DNA of 64,000 bases from an uncultured Alphaproteobacteria bacterium (GCA_934248075.1 CAKQKH010000005.1:1-64000); one strand, 5' to 3'; shown: positions 1-9,163, counted from the stretch's first letter. Notes: generated by a model from the letters alone, not told the origin. Made by a program: numbers and translations.

Positions 1-3
1 ATT

Positions 4-31
4 AATATACCACAAGACATTATGGTATATT
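4..31. promoter_or_regulatory. Perfect 9-bp inverted repeat downstream of engB
   Basis: AATATACCA (4-12) and TGGTATATT (23-31) are perfect reverse complements around a 10-nt spacer. The element lies just past the engB stop in the direction of engB transcription. The stem is AT-rich and has no clear T run, so it may be a weak terminator or a protein-binding site of the next gene, which is outside the window. Confidence 0.3.
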
Positions 32-97
32 GACGATAAAAGCCAAGCCGTTCCCGCAGTTTTCAACAAGATATTTTTTTGAGAATTAATAAATTTT

Positions 98-745
98 TCA
101 CAAGGGTAATAAGGACGCTATTTCAGCTTGCAGCAAATCTATTCCAAGCTTTTTTTCAGAGCTTGTAGCCAAAATCAGCGAATACGCGGCCGCGTGTTTG
201 CTTATTACGGATTCTAGCTCTGCTTTAACTTTTTGCAGAGCCGCGGCGCTGATCTTATCCGTTTTGGTCAAAATCAACTGGTATGTAACCGCCGCCTTGT
301 CCAAAAGTTCCATAATTTCCTGATCAGATTTTTTTATTCCATGGCGAGAGTCGATCAAAACAAACACTCTTTTTAGGTTAACCCGCCCCTGCAAATAAGC
401 AAAAATCACTTTTTGCCACTGTCTTACCGTGCTTTCCGGAGCCTGCGCGTAACCATACCCCGGCAAATCCACAATATGCATTTGATCGGCCAAATTGAAA
501 TAATTCAGTTGCTGAGTGCGCCCTGGGGTATTGGAGGTTTTGGCCAAACCTTTTTTGCCGGTAATAGCATTTATAAGGCTGGATTTTCCGACATTTGAGC
601 GGCCGGCAAATGCAATTTCCGGCCATTCAGAAAGCGGCAACTGCTCTAGTTTGGCCACGCCCAACACAAATTCACACTTGCCGGCAAACAATTTTTTTGC
701 GGCGGCAATCTGTTCGGTGGTGAATTCCGGTTGCGCAAAATCCAT
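98..745 (-). CDS. engB: Ribosome biogenesis GTPase EngB (YihA/YsxC)
   Basis: Small TRAFAC-class GTPase that acts in assembly of the large ribosomal subunit. The 215-residue protein is of normal family length. Visible motifs are the P-loop GRSNVGKSS (residues 48-56), the G2 region around residues 70-76, the G3 motif DLPGYG (93-98) and the G4 motif TKTD (160-163). The gene directly follows yidC with a one-base junction, an arrangement seen in other alphaproteobacteria where yidC and engB are co-transcribed. Nothing is missing from the GTPase core. Confidence 0.97.
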   Translation of the reverse strand: MDFAQPEFTTEQIAAAKKLFAGKCEFVLGVAKLEQLPLSEWPEIAFAGRSNVGKSSLINAITGKKGLAKTSNTPGRTQQLNYFNLADQMHIVDLPGYGYAQAPESTVRQWQKVIFAYLQGRVNLKRVFVLIDSRHGIKKSDQEIMELLDKAAVTYQLILTKTDKISAAALQKVKAELESVISKHAAAYSLILATSSEKKLGIDLLQAEIASLLPL

Positions 746-2412
746 TAATTAACCCCAACTTTTTTCATGATTACTTTTTGCTGAATAATGGACAAGACGT
801 TGCTCAACGCCCAATAAATGACCAATCCGGAAGCAAAGTGACCCAACATAAACATAAACAACAACGGCATCAGCGCAAACATTCGCGCCTGATCCTTATT
901 GGTCGGAGCCGGATTCAGTTTTTGCTGAATATACATTGTCAAACCCATAATAACCGGCCAAACCCCGATATCTAAAAATCCCGGAACCGGCAGATGAGTA
1001 ATGGCCGAAAAAGTCAGCGGATCCGGCGCAGATAAGTCCTTAATCCAGCCGATAAACGGAGCGTGGCGAATCTCAATGGCGATGTTCAGCACCTTGTACA
1101 AAGAGAAAAACACCGGAATCTGAATTAGCATTGGCAGACAACCGGAGGCCGGATTAATCTTTTCCTTTTTGTAAAGCGCCATCATCTCCGCCTGAAGTTT
1201 CATTTTGTCGTCTTTATATTTGTTTTGCAAGTCCTGAATCTTCGGCTGAACCTTTTTCATCTTGGACATGCTTTCATAAGATTTGTTGGCAATCGGGAAC
1301 ATCGCCAGCCGTAATAGCGCCGCAAACAGCAAAATTGCCCAGCCCATATTGCCGATAATCCGATAGAAAAAGTCTAAAATATAAAAGAACGGTTTAGTTA
1401 AAAAGTAATACCAGCCAAAATCAACCGCCAAGTCAAACTTGTCAATATTGTATTGTTTGGTGTATGAATCCAACAGGCGAATTTCTTTGGCTCCGGCAAA
1501 CATCTTGCTGTTGTAGGTGCCTACGGTGCCGTTGGCAATGTTTATCGCCGGACCGACAAAGTCAGTCTGATAAGTGTTGTCCGCGGTTTGCGCAAATTTG
1601 ACTTTGCTTTGAGCATTATTATCCAAAATCAGAGCGCTAAGCCAATAATGATCAGAAAATCCAACCCAGCCGCCGGTTGACGTAAATTCTTCTTTTTTGC
1701 TCTTTTTGAGACTGTCCAGTTTTATCTCTTTGAGGGTGGAGTCCAACACTCCGGCCAATCCCTCATGGACCACGCGGGCGTTGCGGTCTGCCTCGGGCGA
1801 GGTGCGGCTAATCAAGCCGTATGGATAAACAGTGATGTTGCGGCCGGTGTTGTTCTCAACAATTTGCTCAATATTAAACATGTAATTATTATCAATGGAA
1901 ATTTTACGAACAAATTTGAGTCCTTGTCCGTTGTTCCATTCCAAAACCACCGGAGTTTGCGGAGTGAGTTTTGATCCTTTCAGTGTCCAAAGAGTGTTTT
2001 CATTAGGCATTTTCAGATTGTTGTCTGTGGCCAGCCAACCAAACTCGGCATAATAAGGAGTTTGCGTTTGTGCGGGCGCCAACAGAGCCACATCGCCACT
2101 GTCAGGGTTGAGAGTTTGTTTGTATTTGGTCAGATTCAACTCGTCAAGACGAGCGCCTTTAAGGCGAATAGAGCCGCTTACTGATTGGTTGGCAATCTGC
2201 ACGCGACGATCAGACTTTAAGGCGTCTTCAACCGAGATTGCCGCCTCGTTGTGATCTTCCAAAGCCGGCGCGGTCTTAACTTCAATCTTTTCGGCCGCGA
2301 CCACGTCATTGTCAGTGGTTTGAGTTTTCTTGGGAAACAACCAGTTGGTTGCTAATATAACCGCCAAAGACAAGATAATGGCAATGTACAAACTCTTGGT
2401 TTCTTCTTTCAT
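745..2412 (-). CDS. yidC: Membrane protein insertase YidC
   Basis: Inserts membrane proteins into the inner membrane, alone or with SecYEG. The reading frame is open upstream to 2574, but the start at 2412 is chosen because AAGGAG precedes it by a normal distance and the protein then begins with the typical N-terminal membrane segment (LYIAIILSLAVILATNWLF). This gives 555 residues, the usual Gram-negative length with a large periplasmic P1 domain after a linker. The conserved C-terminal core shows the transmembrane run before residue 400, the cytoplasmic hairpin rich in K and M, and the INPASGCLP segment. It sits in the usual engB-yidC-yidD-rnpA-rpmH block. Confidence 0.97.
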   Translation of the reverse strand: MKEETKSLYIAIILSLAVILATNWLFPKKTQTTDNDVVAAEKIEVKTAPALEDHNEAAISVEDALKSDRRVQIANQSVSGSIRLKGARLDELNLTKYKQTLNPDSGDVALLAPAQTQTPYYAEFGWLATDNNLKMPNENTLWTLKGSKLTPQTPVVLEWNNGQGLKFVRKISIDNNYMFNIEQIVENNTGRNITVYPYGLISRTSPEADRNARVVHEGLAGVLDSTLKEIKLDSLKKSKKEEFTSTGGWVGFSDHYWLSALILDNNAQSKVKFAQTADNTYQTDFVGPAINIANGTVGTYNSKMFAGAKEIRLLDSYTKQYNIDKFDLAVDFGWYYFLTKPFFYILDFFYRIIGNMGWAILLFAALLRLAMFPIANKSYESMSKMKKVQPKIQDLQNKYKDDKMKLQAEMMALYKKEKINPASGCLPMLIQIPVFFSLYKVLNIAIEIRHAPFIGWIKDLSAPDPLTFSAITHLPVPGFLDIGVWPVIMGLTMYIQQKLNPAPTNKDQARMFALMPLLFMFMLGHFASGLVIYWALSNVLSIIQQKVIMKKVGVN

Positions 2413-2491
2413 GAACCTGAAACTCCTTATGAGGCAAAATCTAACTTTGCTTATATGTAGTATATTTTGTATTTTTAGGCAAGCACTTAAA

Positions 2492-2719
2492 TCACTTTTT
2501 CGGCTCTTTTGGCGGAACCGGATCATACCCCGAACCGCCCCAAGGGTGGCAACGCAGAATCCGCCGGATTCCAAGGTATGATCCTTTTATGACGCCGTGA
2601 ATTTGGACAGCCTGAATAAAATATTCCGAGCAACTCGGTTTATAGCGGCAAACATTGGGCAATATGGGAGAAAGGCAATTTTGGTAAATCTTAATCAGCC
2701 AAATTATCAGGTGTTTCAT
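2492..2719 (-). CDS. yidD: Membrane protein insertion efficiency factor YidD
   Basis: Small amphipathic membrane-associated protein that aids YidC-dependent insertion. The 75 residues show the family signature: IYQNCLSPILP near residue 11, then CRYKPSCSEY with the conserved cysteines, then RRILRCHPWGGSGYDPVP at the C-terminus. It overlaps the 3' end of rnpA by 29 bases, so the two are very likely translationally coupled, and it ends 80 bases before the yidC start. Confidence 0.96.
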   Translation of the reverse strand: MKHLIIWLIKIYQNCLSPILPNVCRYKPSCSEYFIQAVQIHGVIKGSYLGIRRILRCHPWGGSGYDPVPPKEPKK

Positions 2720-3083
2720 CAGCCGAATCTTTCTGTGCTTTTATCGCTTGCAAAGCCTTGACCATATCGGCCTTAAGCCGTACAAAATCAATGGTGGCGG
2801 TGTTATACCTGCCGATAAGAACATAATCAGCGCCCGCCGAGGCGTTGTCTGCAAAACATTCTGCCGCGGCTGCGCGCAATCTCCGTTTAACCAAATTACG
2901 AATATGAGCTTTGCCCAATTTTTTGGTGGCGGTAAAACCCAAATAACAACCGTCTGTCAATATGGGCTTACTGGGCGAAGATAAACTTTGAGCCGCTTGC
3001 AGAATCAAACTCGGTGTAACCGATTTCAATCCCTTGGCGGCTCTGATAAAATCTTTTCTTTTTTTTAAGATAAGAACTTTCAT
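2691..3083 (-). CDS. rnpA: Ribonuclease P protein component
   Basis: Protein subunit of RNase P, which removes the 5' leader of precursor tRNAs together with the catalytic RNA. The 130-residue basic protein carries the family signature region IRNLVKRRLRAA near the middle, the segment that contacts the RNA, and a GFTATKKLG stretch before it. It lies three bases downstream of rpmH and overlaps yidD, as in most bacteria. The C-terminal tail after about residue 115 is acidic and not conserved. Confidence 0.95.
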   Translation of the reverse strand: MKVLILKKRKDFIRAAKGLKSVTPSLILQAAQSLSSPSKPILTDGCYLGFTATKKLGKAHIRNLVKRRLRAAAAECFADNASAGADYVLIGRYNTATIDFVRLKADMVKALQAIKAQKDSADETPDNLAD

Positions 3084-3086
3084 CGC

Positions 3087-3221
3087 TTAGGCCGAAAGTT
3101 TTTTACGGCCTCTGGCTCTGCGTGCGGCCAAAACCTTGCGTCCGCCGGCGGTAGCCATGCGGGTGCGAAAGCCATGACGACGAGCTCTAACCAATTTACT
3201 TGGCTGATAAGTGCGTTTCAT
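3087..3221 (-). CDS. rpmH: 50S ribosomal protein L34
   Basis: Translation of the complementary strand gives a 44-residue basic protein beginning MKRTYQPSKLVRARRHGFR and ending RGRKKLSA, which is bacterial L34 over its whole length. The gene is too short for many ORF callers. It is the first gene of the block; the 116 bases upstream (3222-3337) should hold the promoter. The stop codon is three bases from the rnpA start. Confidence 0.97.
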   Translation of the reverse strand: MKRTYQPSKLVRARRHGFRTRMATAGGRKVLAARRARGRKKLSA

Positions 3222-3337
3222 ATTTTTTCTCCGGTTAGTCAGGCTGTCAGCCTGTTATTATTTTATTTAAAGTTCCACCATGGAACTCTCGGACGTTTGT
3301 TTTATAAACACAAAATCAATTGCTGTCAACCTAAATT

Positions 3338-4060
3338 TCATAAACAATTTCCGTCTCTTAAGATTGCTTCGGCCGCCGGAGTATATTGTCCGTCGGCACG
3401 ATGAATAACGGTTTCAGGCGCAATTGTCAGCGGCGCTTTGGAATCTTTGCGAGCGCGGACTACAATCCGCTTAACATCTTGTCCTTCTTTGGAGCAAAAT
3501 GGAAAAATGCGAATTTCGCCCATTCGTCCGTACAAGCTGTTTAAGATTTCATCAAGAGCCTCGGCGCGGTTTACAATATATAAATATCCTTGCGGCTGCA
3601 CCATTTTTATGCAGATATTTAGCCATTCTCTCAAGCCGGCTTGCTTAAAATTGTGTGCTGTGGCCTTGCCGGATTTGGGTGATGTCGGCATGCTGCTGTC
3701 AAAATACGGCGGATTCGTTACCACATGAGCAAAAGAGCAAAAGGGTACGGAAGCGGCAAAAATATCCTGATTAAGATAATGCAGGTTGGTAAATCCGTTG
3801 GCCTGCGCGCTGAGATTGGATAATTCGGCCAGTTGCGGCTGGATTTCTATGCCGGTAATTTCGTTTTGAGGGTAGCGCGCGGCCAAACACAAGCTTATTG
3901 CGCCGGTTCCCGAGCCAAGGTCTAAAATTGTATCTAAAGGACGTACTCCGGTCACCGCCGCCGCAGCCAACACCGCGTCAATAGCTGCCCGATATCCGTC
4001 AATCGGCTGAAAAATTTTTATTCTCTTGTTTAATAAATAATCTTCACTATAATCAGCCAT
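3338..4060 (-). CDS. tRNA1(Val) (adenine-N6)-methyltransferase-like (TrmN6 family)
   Basis: SAM-dependent methyltransferase of the small-domain MTS family. Motif I LDLGSGTG lies at residues 46-53 and the adenine/glutamine-N methyltransferase motif NPPY at 116-119, followed by FDSS, as in TrmN6/YfiC proteins that methylate A37 of tRNA1(Val). The start at 4060 is preferred over the in-frame ATG at 4090 because GAGGAG precedes it. That gives 240 residues. Specificity for tRNA over another nucleic-acid substrate is inferred from the overall family resemblance only. Confidence 0.8.
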   Translation of the reverse strand: MADYSEDYLLNKRIKIFQPIDGYRAAIDAVLAAAAVTGVRPLDTILDLGSGTGAISLCLAARYPQNEITGIEIQPQLAELSNLSAQANGFTNLHYLNQDIFAASVPFCSFAHVVTNPPYFDSSMPTSPKSGKATAHNFKQAGLREWLNICIKMVQPQGYLYIVNRAEALDEILNSLYGRMGEIRIFPFCSKEGQDVKRIVVRARKDSKAPLTIAPETVIHRADGQYTPAAEAILRDGNCL

Positions 4061-4099
4061 AAACTTGCTCCTCGGAGAACATTTGCTCAAATTTCGCGG

Positions 4100-4837
4100 C
4101 TATTCCCACTCAATATATGCTCGCGCCAACTCTCTCTCATCATCACTGTCATAAGTGCGAATGGTGTGAAAAGTGTGTGACCCTTCACATTGGGTGCTAA
4201 CCCGAATCTTCTCGCCCATATGTCCTTCTTTGCGAAAAGATATTTCAATATGTTTTGGGGTGTGTTCCAGACGAAACTGCGGGCTTACCGCTTCGCTGGC
4301 CCATAAAACATAAACAGCGTTGTTAACGTGTTTGTTTATGTCAATATCATCAAAACGGACGCGAAATTTGGTTTCGTCGTCGATTCGCTCAATATCAGGC
4401 AGTTTGGGAAAATCGGTTTCCAAAGCGCGCTCCGGCAGACAAGTATATTCCGGCAGATTCTCATTAAGGCTAACCGGACGTTTGCGCTTAAAATCAATCA
4501 ATACCCATTGGCTAGATGCTTTAATGATGCTTTTGCCGTTTTCGCCGAACACCTCAAAATCGCGCACCGCTCCCAATCTGCGCTCGGCTGACGGCCAGGT
4601 AACAATTTTAATATGTTCGTGCATCTTGGGCAGACGAACAATGTCCATGGCATAATTGGTGCCAACCCAAGCCAGTCCTTTTGACAACACATAATCAATG
4701 CCCAGCCCCAACTCGCGAGCATGGTTATCGGCCATGTCCTGAAAAATATTCATCAGGGTTAAGATTCTGAGATTGCTGTTACTGTCGCACTCATAACTGC
4801 GAATGTTGTATTCATCACAATATTTGTTTATTAGCAT
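4100..4837 (-). CDS. Acyl-ACP thioesterase family protein
   Basis: Hot-dog-fold thioesterase of the FatA/FatB-like acyl-ACP thioesterase family, which would release free fatty acids from acyl carrier protein. The 245 residues show a first hot-dog domain with MNIFQDMADNHARELG (about residues 30-45) and a second domain with the RFDDIDINKHVNN motif (about 160-172) that holds the catalytic Asp/Asn-His region. The start overlaps the end of the upstream metallo-hydrolase gene by seven bases, suggesting coupling. The family is common in plants and anaerobic Gram-positives and less usual in proteobacteria. Confidence 0.82.
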   Translation of the reverse strand: MLINKYCDEYNIRSYECDSNSNLRILTLMNIFQDMADNHARELGLGIDYVLSKGLAWVGTNYAMDIVRLPKMHEHIKIVTWPSAERRLGAVRDFEVFGENGKSIIKASSQWVLIDFKRKRPVSLNENLPEYTCLPERALETDFPKLPDIERIDDETKFRVRFDDIDINKHVNNAVYVLWASEAVSPQFRLEHTPKHIEISFRKEGHMGEKIRVSTQCEGSHTFHTIRTYDSDDERELARAYIEWE

Positions 4838-6336
4838 CTTTCGTTATCCTGACTTTGACGTTTATGTAGCAACATCTTAAACTGATTGCGGCATCTTCTA
4901 GCACTGAATGTGCGTTTCAAAAATCCCATGCCTGAAGTCGGTTTTTGCCAAACTTCAGTGAATGAAGCCTGATTGTTAATGTAGTTTACCACCAGCCAGG
5001 CCGCGGGACTGGTCTTAACTTGCACAAACGTTTGGGCTGAGAGCTTGTACAAATGGTTGTTTTGCGCGGTTGGTTCGGCCAGCTTAATGCCAACATATTG
5101 CGACAACTCGCGAAAACTGTCAATGACGTATATTGGACAATGAGTTGGTATAAACAATGGTTGTCGCAAAATTTGGCTGAGTTTTTCATAATCACCCAAA
5201 AAACCATGTCCGTATCCTTGCAAAACAGGAAAATTTTTAGTGTCAACAAAGTGAATGTTGCGAGCATTAAATTGTCCGCGCAAAGGATTGAAAAAAGTTC
5301 CCGAAGTGATAATGCCCAAGGTGTCGGAGCTGCGTTCGCCAAATTTGCTGCCGATATCGTTAAATGTGCCAATCACGGCAAATTTGCCTTTAAGTTCCTT
5401 GATGTTTGCTGGAATGCCTGCAAATACCTTGATTCTGTTACGGGCCAGTTTGGCAAAATCTAATCCGTAGTTTTTTATTTGCGCCAGATAGCTGTAAAAA
5501 TCTTTATCGCCATAAAAAATCACATCTTTTTTTTGTTTGAGCGCTGCCAAAAAGGCAATCAGATACATCTCGGCGTGAGTGGGATAAACCGGTATGAATA
5601 TTTTGTCTTTGCGAGATTTTTTGATGATTTCCACCAGCTTTTTAAAGGTATCTACCTCGCGCACGGCCATACCGTCATGAACAATGCCGCAAAAGTCGCT
5701 GACTACAAAATTTATGATTCCCGCCAGCTGTTGCAGACGTTTTAGGTTAGTCGGCCGCCGAAAATAGGTGCTGTTGTCAATTTTCATATCGCCGGTATGA
5801 TAAATGCAAGTGCCGTCATGCGCAGTTATCACCAGTCCAAAACTATCAAAACAAGTGTGTGATGACGCTAAAACCTCAATCTTAAAACTGCCGCATTTTA
5901 GCGTGTCGCCATCGTTAATAATGTTAAACTCCGGCCGTTCGTCTTGAGCAACGTCAAATTCATCATACAGCTCATTGAGAATCATCATAGTGTATCTTCC
6001 GCCAAATAGCGGCGGAAGATTGTATCCGGCTTTGAGATAATGAACAATTCCGTTAAGATGATCCGGATGCGAATGAGTTAAAAAAATGGCCTTGGGATTC
6101 AAAAACGGGGTTTGCAACAATTCTCTAATATCGGGAACCGCCGCCACCGAGTTCTTAATCCCAAGAGCCTGATGATTATCAAATTTGCCAAGATCTACCA
6201 CAATAGTTGTGGCCTTTAATCCGGATTTTAAGCTTTTTACGTCAGTGTACTGGTAGCAATGTCCGCTGATTTGGTCAATGTTGTTACCGCCGAGCGGCCG
6301 CCAGTATAAACCACTTTCTGAAAAATACCCCGCCAT
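4831..6336 (-). CDS. Metallo-beta-lactamase-fold hydrolase, RNase J-like
   Basis: The 501-residue protein has the MBL-fold metal site HSHPDH at residues 88-93, a later 'HTGDMKID' strand, a beta-CASP-like middle and an 'SGTFFNP' segment. The order resembles RNase J and related RNA-processing enzymes, but the RNase J C-terminal region is poorly matched and the last 80 residues are basic and unrecognised. It is therefore called RNase-J-like, without claiming the RNase activity. The ribosome-binding site is weak. It overlaps the thioesterase gene by seven bases and probably shares its transcript. Confidence 0.65.
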   Translation of the reverse strand: MAGYFSESGLYWRPLGGNNIDQISGHCYQYTDVKSLKSGLKATTIVVDLGKFDNHQALGIKNSVAAVPDIRELLQTPFLNPKAIFLTHSHPDHLNGIVHYLKAGYNLPPLFGGRYTMMILNELYDEFDVAQDERPEFNIINDGDTLKCGSFKIEVLASSHTCFDSFGLVITAHDGTCIYHTGDMKIDNSTYFRRPTNLKRLQQLAGIINFVVSDFCGIVHDGMAVREVDTFKKLVEIIKKSRKDKIFIPVYPTHAEMYLIAFLAALKQKKDVIFYGDKDFYSYLAQIKNYGLDFAKLARNRIKVFAGIPANIKELKGKFAVIGTFNDIGSKFGERSSDTLGIITSGTFFNPLRGQFNARNIHFVDTKNFPVLQGYGHGFLGDYEKLSQILRQPLFIPTHCPIYVIDSFRELSQYVGIKLAEPTAQNNHLYKLSAQTFVQVKTSPAAWLVVNYINNQASFTEVWQKPTSGMGFLKRTFSARRCRNQFKMLLHKRQSQDNERC

Positions 6337-6352
6337 TTAGATACACAATCTT

Positions 6353-7093
6353 TTATTGGCGTTTGCTGTTGCGGTATTCTTCCAATTTAGCCTGCCGCCA
6401 AGCATTCGCCTTGTTTGCTGTCATACGTTCAATTTTGGTTTTATTTTTAGCATAAACGTGTTTGCTTGCAAGAACTTTAGCGGCTTTTTGCCCTCTTTTT
6501 CCAAACAAAAATGAATTGTCGTTATAAGCCTCTTTAACACCCTCGTAGGCATTGGCTAATTTTTGTTTGTACAGCTGAGCCTTCCGAGGAACGCTGGAAT
6601 GGTAGGCCATAGCAGCTTTTATCCAGTCGTTGCCTTTTTTGGCATATAAATTTTTCAAAAATTTGGCGCCGTATTCCACATTTTTTTGCGGATCAAAAGC
6701 ATCTTCCACGCTTTTGAAAGCCTTGGGGTGGTACGCCAGATTAATCTGCATACAACCAACATCAATGCTCTTGATGCCGGCAGCTTGCATACGCTTAACC
6801 TCTCTAACGGCCTCGGCCTTGGACTTAAAAAAGTATCCTTTGCCTTGAGCGTTCACAGTCCACGGCCAAGCAACATTGCGCTGACGATTGGCATCCCAGC
6901 GTCCGGTCTCAACGCTGGAAATGGTGGAAAGGAGGTGTTCTTTGATATGGTATTCTTTTTCAAATTTTTGTGTGGCATCCATACAAACCAGAGCGTCATC
7001 GCGGATTTCGGCGTAAGCTCGAGCCTGTACTGGCTGAATTAACATCAGCAATATTAACAAAAACATTAAAATTTTTGATACGAAAAGTCGCAT
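6353..7093 (-). CDS. Lytic transglycosylase SLT-domain protein
   Basis: Periplasmic peptidoglycan-cleaving enzyme. A signal peptide (residues 1-25, cleavage after VQARA) is followed by a soluble-lytic-transglycosylase fold. The catalytic glutamate is probably E62 in SSVETG, and the GCMQINLAYHP and NVEYGAKFLKNLY segments correspond to the conserved GLMQ and AYN-type motifs. The length is 246 residues. The C-terminus after residue 190 is basic and lysine-rich. Such enzymes often locally open the wall for envelope machines; no dedicated transglycosylase is seen in the pilus or T4SS loci of this window, so this gene could serve them, but that is only inference. Confidence 0.85.
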   Translation of the reverse strand: MRLFVSKILMFLLILLMLIQPVQARAYAEIRDDALVCMDATQKFEKEYHIKEHLLSTISSVETGRWDANRQRNVAWPWTVNAQGKGYFFKSKAEAVREVKRMQAAGIKSIDVGCMQINLAYHPKAFKSVEDAFDPQKNVEYGAKFLKNLYAKKGNDWIKAAMAYHSSVPRKAQLYKQKLANAYEGVKEAYNDNSFLFGKRGQKAAKVLASKHVYAKNKTKIERMTANKANAWRQAKLEEYRNSKRQ

Positions 7094-7297
7094 CCCTCTG
7101 CTCCCTCAGACCAGCCAACAGGTATCCCTCATGCAACAAATGTGCCAATTTCAACCTGCCATGCGGCAACCATAAAATAAAAATAGCCTGAGGTTGGTGA
7201 TCCAACGGTCTCACCGCTCTCCAACCGCGGCAAAACCCAAACTACTCGTTATAAATATTAACAAATAGTTTACAAACAAGGAGGGCTTATAACATAT

Positions 7298-8185
7298 TTA
7301 TTTTTTAAAATCCAGTAAAAAATGCGCCAGATCCAAAATACTTTGGCTAATATCATGGCTAATCTTTTGAAATTTCGGCTTTTTTGCAAACTTTTTTTCG
7401 TCCATGTAAAGGCCGCGATTAATTTCCAACTGCAAGGTGTAGATATTCTTGCGTGGTTGGCAGTAGTTAAAGGCGATATAGGCGCCGGCGTAAGGGCGGT
7501 TAAATTCCACCCGATATTTTTTGGATTCTAACGTTCGGCTTAAAAATTCGGACATTTGAGTTGGGCAGCTTTCATCAAACAAGGTGCATAAGCAAAAATC
7601 CAAGCTTTTTTTCTCGTCCATAATATTGCAAATAAGCGATGGCATGGAGTGGCAATCAATCAACAGGCAGAATCCGAACTTGCGCACGCAGCGGTCAACC
7701 AGCTGTTTGAGGCGTTTGTGATAAACATCGTAAACGTTTTTTAGTCTGGCTTGCCCTTCTTTATAAGACAATAGGCCGTCATATATATTTTTGTTGGGAT
7801 AGACAATGCGGTGGATCACTCCCAGACCGACGCGGCAGCGGCGACAGCCGGCGCCATTTTGACTTAAGGGAGCGTCAAAAAACATTTTTTCATCAAGTTC
7901 TATCTTATCTCGATTCACATCTACAAATGTCCGCGGAATGTTCATGCTCAGCAGTGGGATTCCGGCTTCTGAGGCCTCGGCCACAATCTCGGTTACAAAG
8001 CTGTCTTCTGAGGAGCGCAGCTCATTTTCACTCAAGACCGAGTTAGCCAAAAACTCCGGCGGAAAATCTCTGCCGCTGTGCGGAGAGGACAAAACAATCG
8101 GAAAATTGAGGTCTTTACTGTTATATTCCTCAAATATCTTCAGGTTTTTGTAGTTTACGCTAAAATCAAGATGTTTGTCAGACAC
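7298..8185 (-). CDS. N-formylglutamate amidohydrolase family protein
   Basis: Predicted zinc-dependent amidohydrolase of the N-formylglutamate amidohydrolase (HutG/FGase) family. The 295 residues contain PIVLSSPHSGRDFPPEF (about 28-44), the DVNRD segment and the LIDCHSMPS motif (about 173-181) typical of the family metal site. It starts with GTG at 8185, preceded by GAGGAG. No other histidine-degradation genes lie nearby, so the true substrate is open. The gene stands alone, with about 200 bases to the next gene on the same strand. Confidence 0.85.
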   Translation of the reverse strand: MSDKHLDFSVNYKNLKIFEEYNSKDLNFPIVLSSPHSGRDFPPEFLANSVLSENELRSSEDSFVTEIVAEASEAGIPLLSMNIPRTFVDVNRDKIELDEKMFFDAPLSQNGAGCRRCRVGLGVIHRIVYPNKNIYDGLLSYKEGQARLKNVYDVYHKRLKQLVDRCVRKFGFCLLIDCHSMPSLICNIMDEKKSLDFCLCTLFDESCPTQMSEFLSRTLESKKYRVEFNRPYAGAYIAFNYCQPRKNIYTLQLEINRGLYMDEKKFAKKPKFQKISHDISQSILDLAHFLLDFKK

Positions 8186-8240
8186 GCCTAAATCTCCTCA
8201 TAAGTGAGGATAATTATAAGCCTAAAAGCTTAAATTTTCG

Positions 8241-8927
8241 CTAATTTTGTTTTCCTGGTTTGTGCAACAGCCAATATTGCAGCAAAATAAACGCGGCAAT
8301 CAACGGCAGCATCGTTTCGGAAGTTTCCTCCATAACCTCAATATTTGTTTTTAGTTGTTCGGGCAGCGGGAAGCCCATGCTGTGTTTGTAGTTGGAGGGG
8401 AAACGGTCTGTAAACTTGGCGATAACTCCAATCGTGCAAAGAGTGGCAATCGACCAAGTGGTAGTGTTCATCTTAAAAAAGCTGACTACCAAATGTTTGG
8501 TATATTTGACTGCCAAATAAAGCAATACGGCAAGCAGCAACAAAAGCAGGGTGCCGGCAATAATTTTTTCGTGTAGCGGGTTATTCGGGTTCAAAAAGAA
8601 GCGCGACTTGAAGGCCGTGGTGTCTTGACTTGCCAGCCAGTGCTGAATTCCCATTTCTCGTAAAAAAGCTGCCGCGCCAAGAGAAACATACATTACAAAG
8701 TCGATTCGTTTAGCGGCTCCCAAACTCCAGAAGAATTTAGCCAGGCAAATATAAGCCAGCAACAGCGGCAAATAGGCAACATTAGTGATAATTTCAATGA
8801 TTCCTTCTTCGCTAAGCAATTCCGGCAGGCGGTCATATTCAAAAATAAATAAACAGCACATCCACAACAGCCAGACGAGAGAGAAGAAAACCGGGGCAAA
8901 AAGGGGAGAAGTCAGATATTTTTTCAT
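8241..8927 (-). CDS. Six-helix integral membrane protein, unknown function
   Basis: The 228-residue product shows about six hydrophobic segments: roughly residues 9-31, 42-68, 75-98, 122-150, 158-176 and 205-220. A conserved-looking EMGIQHW sequence follows the third segment. I do not recognise a family with certainty. The ribosome-binding site is weak. It is monocistronic between the amidohydrolase gene and tRNA-Val. Confidence 0.7.
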   Translation of the reverse strand: MKKYLTSPLFAPVFFSLVWLLWMCCLFIFEYDRLPELLSEEGIIEIITNVAYLPLLLAYICLAKFFWSLGAAKRIDFVMYVSLGAAAFLREMGIQHWLASQDTTAFKSRFFLNPNNPLHEKIIAGTLLLLLLAVLLYLAVKYTKHLVVSFFKMNTTTWSIATLCTIGVIAKFTDRFPSNYKHSMGFPLPEQLKTNIEVMEETSETMLPLIAAFILLQYWLLHKPGKQN

Positions 8928-9080
8928 TAGTTCTTACAACAGTAGTTAATCCAAAATTGACGCGATTATAATGTGTTATAAAAGTTTGTACAGCGTTTTT
9001 ACAAATAAAATCACAAATAAATCTAAAAAGGCTTGCCAAAAACAAAATCATAATGTAAACAAAAAACAACCAACGATGAC

Positions 9081-9156
9081 GGGTGTGTAGCTCAGTGGTA
9101 TGAGCACTACGTTGACATCGTAGGGGTCGCTGGTTCGATCCCAGCCACACCCACCA
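9081..9156 (+). tRNA. tRNA-Val (GAC)
   Basis: A complete 76-nt cloverleaf with encoded CCA. Acceptor GGGTGTG (9081-9087) pairs with CACACCC (9146-9152). The D arm contains AGCTCAGTGGTATGAGC, the anticodon loop reads TTGACAT with anticodon GAC, and the T arm contains GGTTCGATCC. Confidence 0.96.
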
Positions 9157-9163
9157 ATAAAAG

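Noticed and set aside
2413..2574. Extension of YidC to an upstream start at 2574
   Set aside because: It would overlap yidD, lacks a suitable ribosome-binding site and adds a non-homologous N-terminus before the membrane helix.
7192..7226. Resemblance of this leader to the 3' end of 16S rRNA (TTGGATCACC on the minus strand)
   Set aside because: The match is about 13 bases and lacks the anti-Shine-Dalgarno end; it is taken as chance.
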